DNA of 64,000 bases. Origin: JBLMYQ01 sp050260055 (GTDB lineage Bacteria; Bacillota; Clostridia; Acetivibrionales; UBA4821). Positions 61,018 to 64,000 of this stretch are shown here, one piece after another. The notes beneath the pieces were generated by a model. The model had not been told where the DNA came from and searched no databases. It saw nothing but the letters and a program-made list of their open reading frames with translations. Position numbers and translations under genes: made by a program. The stretch covers positions 149,756-213,755 of the forward strand of contig JBLNBO010000033.1 of NCBI GenBank assembly GCA_050260055.1. The letters are read 5' to 3'. Every line of letters starts with the position of its first letter. The stretch's first letter is position 1.

Positions 61018-63117
61018 CTATATTCTCATGGCTCTAATCGAATTCAATACAGCCAATACAGCAACCCCGACATCTGCAATGACAGCTTCCCACATTGTTG
61101 CAATTCCAAGAACCCCCAGCATCAACACAATAGCCTTTACGCCTAATGCCATAATGATATTCTGCCATACAATTGTCTTTGTCTTCTTCGCAATCTTAAT
61201 TGCATCAACTATTTTTGAAGGTTCATCAGTCATTAATACCACATCAGCCGCTTCGACCGCAGCATCCGAACCAATCCCCCCCATTGCAATACCAATATCA
61301 GCTCTTGCAAGCACAGGGGCATCATTTATACCATCGCCAACAAAAACAAGCTTTCCTTTAATCTTATTTACATCCAGCAATTCTTCAAGCCTTTCAAGCT
61401 TATGGTCTGGCAGAAGCTCTGCATATACATTTTCAATTTCTAATTCATCAGCAGTCCTTTGGGCTGCATACTTTGTATCCCCGGTAAGCATAGCAATTTT
61501 TTGGACTCCGGCATCTTTTAAACGTTCTATCGTGGTTTTAGCATCATGTTTGATTTCATCTGAAATAATTATATATCCGGCATATTCATTATCAATTACT
61601 ACATATGCAACAGTACCTTCAACATTACACATGTCATGGCTTATACCATCATCTAAGTGAAGCATCTTGTCGTTGCAAGCCATAATAGTTTTTCCATCAA
61701 CAACTGCCTTCACGCCAAATCCCGCTAATTCTTCACTTTTTTCAATCCTGCTTCTATCAATGGAAAGTCCATATGCTTCTTTTATTGATTCCGCAATAGG
61801 ATGATTGGAATAACTTTCGGCATAAGCTGCAAACATTAATATTTCATCAGCCGTATAGCCGTTCGCGGTGACAATTTCCGTCACCTTGAAAACGCCCTTT
61901 GTTAGTGTCCCCGTTTTATCAAAGACCACAGTATGAACATTATTTAATGCTTCTAAATAATTTCCGCCCTTAATCAAAATACCTTTTTTTGAAGCTCCTC
62001 CAATACCTCCGAAAAATCCAAGAGGTATAGAGATTACAAGTGCACAGGGACATGAAATTACCAAGAATATCAATGCCCTATAAATCCAGATTTTAAAATC
62101 ATCCATTAAAATTAAAGGCGGTATTACTGCAATTATCAAAGCAAGCAACACAACTATAGGTGTATAATACTTTGCAAACTTGGTTATGAATTTTTCGGTT
62201 GGAGCCTTCTTACTGCTTGCATTTTCAACCATATTGAGGATTTTCGATATTGTCGATTCGCTAAACAGTTTTGTTACTTTTACAGTAACTACTCCGTTTT
62301 TATTTATAAATCCAGCCAATACTTCATCATTGATACCGATTGTTTTCGGAACTGATTCGCCAGTAAGAGCTGAAGTATCAACCATAGTTTTTCCTTCAGT
62401 AACTATCCCGTCCAATGGCACTCTCTCTCCAGGCTTTACCACTATTTCCTGACCGATTTGAACCTCATCCGGATTAACCTGTAAGATTTCATTGCCATTC
62501 TTTAGGTTAGCGAAATCTGGACGGATATCCATCAAAGCAGTAATTGATTTTCTCGACCTATCAACCGCAATATCCTGTAGTAATTCACCTACGCGATAAA
62601 ACAGCATAACTGCAACCGCTTCAGGAAATTCCTTTATTGCAAATGCCCCAAGAGTTGAAACTGTCATTAGAAAGTTTTCATCAAACACCTGACCTTTAAA
62701 AATGTTTTTACCTGCTGTTAATACAACCTTTCCCCCTACAATAATATAGCTTAATCCAAATAATATCAGCTCATATTGTATTGGAAATTGAAATATTAAT
62801 GGAATTATGAATAATACAAAACCAACCGCTATCCATCCGGCAGTTTTCTTGGGATTTTCTTCTTTAGTGTGGTTATGAATATGCCCTGCTGATTCCTTAG
62901 GAATCACCTCTATATCAGGCTCAATACTTTTTACAATTTCTTCAATTTTCTTAAATATATCTGTGTTTTTGGATAACTCTATATACAAAGTTTTAGATGC
63001 AAAATTCACATTGGCATTTTCAGCTTCTTCAAGCTTATTAATCTTATCTTCAATTTTTGCCGCACAATTAGCACAACCAAGCCCTTCGAGAATATATATT
63101 TTTTTGTTGTTATTCAT
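61018..63117 (-). CDS. cadA: Heavy-metal P-type ATPase, Cd/Zn/Pb type
   Basis: Exports divalent heavy metals. It has an HMA domain at the N-terminus (GLGCANC), a CPC membrane motif (SCPCALVIS), the phosphorylation site DKTGTLT, and the hinge GDGINDAP. The CPC motif with this context fits Cd2+/Zn2+/Pb2+ rather than Cu+. The start is ATG 63117, with AAGGGGG 7 nt upstream; the GTG at 63135 lies before that site. Has its own promoter and operator and follows cadC. Confidence 0.93.
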   Translation of the reverse strand: MNNNKKIYILEGLGCANCAAKIEDKINKLEEAENANVNFASKTLYIELSKNTDIFKKIEEIVKSIEPDIEVIPKESAGHIHNHTKEENPKKTAGWIAVGFVLFIIPLIFQFPIQYELILFGLSYIIVGGKVVLTAGKNIFKGQVFDENFLMTVSTLGAFAIKEFPEAVAVMLFYRVGELLQDIAVDRSRKSITALMDIRPDFANLKNGNEILQVNPDEVQIGQEIVVKPGERVPLDGIVTEGKTMVDTSALTGESVPKTIGINDEVLAGFINKNGVVTVKVTKLFSESTISKILNMVENASSKKAPTEKFITKFAKYYTPIVVLLALIIAVIPPLILMDDFKIWIYRALIFLVISCPCALVISIPLGFFGGIGGASKKGILIKGGNYLEALNNVHTVVFDKTGTLTKGVFKVTEIVTANGYTADEILMFAAYAESYSNHPIAESIKEAYGLSIDRSRIEKSEELAGFGVKAVVDGKTIMACNDKMLHLDDGISHDMCNVEGTVAYVVIDNEYAGYIIISDEIKHDAKTTIERLKDAGVQKIAMLTGDTKYAAQRTADELEIENVYAELLPDHKLERLEELLDVNKIKGKLVFVGDGINDAPVLARADIGIAMGGIGSDAAVEAADVVLMTDEPSKIVDAIKIAKKTKTIVWQNIIMALGVKAIVLMLGVLGIATMWEAVIADVGVAVLAVLNSIRAMRI

Positions 63118-63137
63118 TTCAAGTCCCCCTTCCACTC

Positions 63138-63161
63138 ATATATGAACAATTATTCATATAT
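63138..63161. promoter_or_regulatory. CadC-type operator
   Basis: 24-bp inverted repeat ATATATGAACAA/TTATTCATATAT (11 of 12 pairs match) between the cadA -10 and its RBS. ArsR/SmtB repressors bind such repeats. Confidence 0.75.
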
Positions 63162-63166
63162 TACAT

Positions 63167-63195
63167 ATTATACACCTTATTTAGAATATGTGCAA
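63167..63195 (-). promoter_or_regulatory. Promoter of cadA
   Basis: TTGCAC, 17-nt spacer, TATAAT, directly upstream of the operator. Confidence 0.75.
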
Positions 63196-63211
63196 CACTC
63201 CTGTTATTATA

Positions 63212-63571
63212 CTAATTATGCTTTACATGATTTATACATTGATCAAGGATATCTTTGATGTGTTGGTCTTCAAGGGAATAATAGACGTTTTTCCCTTCTT
63301 TTCTTTGTTTAAGTATTCTGGTGGTTCGCATAAGCCTTAATTGGTGAGATATTGCAGACTGGGACATTTTTAATACATCTGCTATGTCACAAACACAAAG
63401 TTCATTATTTAAAAGAGCATCAATAATCCTGATTCTGGTTCCATCCCCTAGAATCTTAAAAATCTCAGCCACATTGTTAACTTCATCTTCAGCCAATAAT
63501 TTGTTCTTCAGCGGCTCGGTCAATTCTTTATGCAGGCAGGTTTCTTCACATATATCGTTTGTTTTTTTCAT
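63212..63571 (-). CDS. cadC: ArsR/SmtB-family metal-sensing repressor (CadC type)
   Basis: A winged-helix repressor released from DNA by metal. The recognition-helix region is SQSAISHQLRLM; ELCVCDIA holds the alpha3N-type cysteines, and C-terminal DQHIKDILDQCINH the alpha5 site. GGAGG lies 7 nt before ATG 63571; the longer frame from 63595 overlaps that site. It presumably represses the adjacent cadA and itself. Confidence 0.92.
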   Translation of the reverse strand: MKKTNDICEETCLHKELTEPLKNKLLAEDEVNNVAEIFKILGDGTRIRIIDALLNNELCVCDIADVLKMSQSAISHQLRLMRTTRILKQRKEGKNVYYSLEDQHIKDILDQCINHVKHN

Positions 63572-63595
63572 CTTGCCACCTCCATTACAAAACAT

Positions 63596-63623
63596 ATTAT
63601 ATCATACATGCACATATATTCAA
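63596..63623 (-). promoter_or_regulatory. Promoter of cadC
   Basis: TTGAAT, 16-nt spacer, TATAAT. The spacer contains ATATGTGCATGTAT, which partly resembles the cadA operator. Confidence 0.6.
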
Positions 63624-63713
63624 AAATCAAACTTTTTAAAATCGGGCGTATATTCTTAGCATCTGGTACATAGACCCTCCTTTCCTCCCTTCAAAAGGGA
63701 GCGAAAAGTATCT

Positions 63714-64000
63714 CTATGTAGAAAATTCAATACAAGCCTCATTTATCTTTTTACAAACATCTTCGAAATTATAAATTACATCTTCATTTTTAAATCTCAC
63801 AACCCTAAGGCCATAAGATTCAAATACTTTTGTACGTTCTTCATCATATTCAAGCCTTTCAAAACTATTATGTATTTCCCCATCTATTTCAATAATCAAC
63901 TTATGTCTAGAACAATAGAAGTCTACAATATAATTATCTATTTGTTTTTGTGCCCTAAATCTATATTTGTGATTTTTAAGAAAATCAGTCCATAGCGTTT
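63714..64000 (-). CDS. DUF559 endonuclease-like protein, 5' end outside window
   Basis: The C-terminal part of a restriction-endonuclease-like fold. IDNYIVDFYC, IEIDGEIH and GLRVVRFKNEDV fit the Vsr/DUF559 group, with the D-ExD-type active site visible. The frame remains open to the right edge; the start lies beyond 64000. Function within this group is usually unknown. Confidence 0.8.
   Translation of the reverse strand, partial: TLWTDFLKNHKYRFRAQKQIDNYIVDFYCSRHKLIIEIDGEIHNSFERLEYDEERTKVFESYGLRVVRFKNEDVIYNFEDVCKKINEACIEFST

Noticed and set aside
63660..63713. Terminator of the DUF559 gene
   Set aside because: A CTCCCTT/AAGGGAG hairpin and outer TACATAGA/TCTATGTA arms exist, but no T-tract follows on either strand.

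Overview
The window is low-GC Gram-positive DNA with strong Shine-Dalgarno sites, many intrinsic terminators and dense codirectional operons. An X2-type module, a GH10-like protein, a GH130 phosphorylase and Fn3/InlB-type surface proteins suggest a cellulolytic or saccharolytic member of the Clostridia (Acetivibrio/Ruminiclostridium-like). That placement is inference from gene content only. Most genes lie on the minus strand. Many start codons below were moved to an internal Met because a good ribosome binding site sits there.

Layout. 1-5249: a very large secreted repeat protein, cut by the left edge. 5.4-12.9 kb: a Rieske-FAD oxidoreductase, a membrane VWA/solute-binding protein with a two-TM partner, a K+ channel, and a cytosolic GH10-like protein with a small partner. 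13.2-26.6 kb: asnS, a solitary DNA methyltransferase, a GH130 phosphorylase, a secreted calcium-repeat/X2 protein, an E2-like acyltransferase, a divergent GH77 enzyme and pheST. 26.7-33.7 kb: a compact operon with three radical SAM enzymes (one with a cobalamin-binding-like domain), a corrinoid adenosyltransferase, and trpD and trpC of clearly different base composition; trpC carries a truncated trpF start. 34.3-39.5 kb: a small monooxygenase-fold protein, rlmD, and a divergent pair made of a two-TM protein and a membrane-anchored radical SAM enzyme. 39.5-43.2 kb: membrane, secreted and coiled-coil proteins. 43.3-43.5 kb: tRNA-Gln(CTG) and tRNA-Glu(CTC).

43.7-50.8 kb is a surface-protein island. 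Five paralogs share a roughly 95-residue N-terminal domain, four of them with Thr-rich tails, and they are interleaved with two glycosyltransferase-like genes and a methyltransferase. 51-52.3 kb carries a Tyr/Pro-rich secreted protein and an M50 protease. 52.3-60.9 kb is a tight six-gene operon (UbiA-type prenyltransferase, PEP-utilising enzyme, BtaA-like aminocarboxypropyl transferase, dolichol-kinase-like membrane protein, GNAT protein, OleC-like acyl-adenylate ligase) that looks like an uncharacterised lipid pathway. 61-63.6 kb is a cadA/cadC metal-efflux pair with visible promoters and operator. The right edge cuts a DUF559 endonuclease-like gene.

The two best candidates for undescribed systems are the radical-SAM/trpDC/cobO operon (26759-33649) and the UbiA/BtaA-like operon (52315-60901). 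The membrane radical SAM pair (36524-39494) and the Thr-rich glycoprotein island are next.
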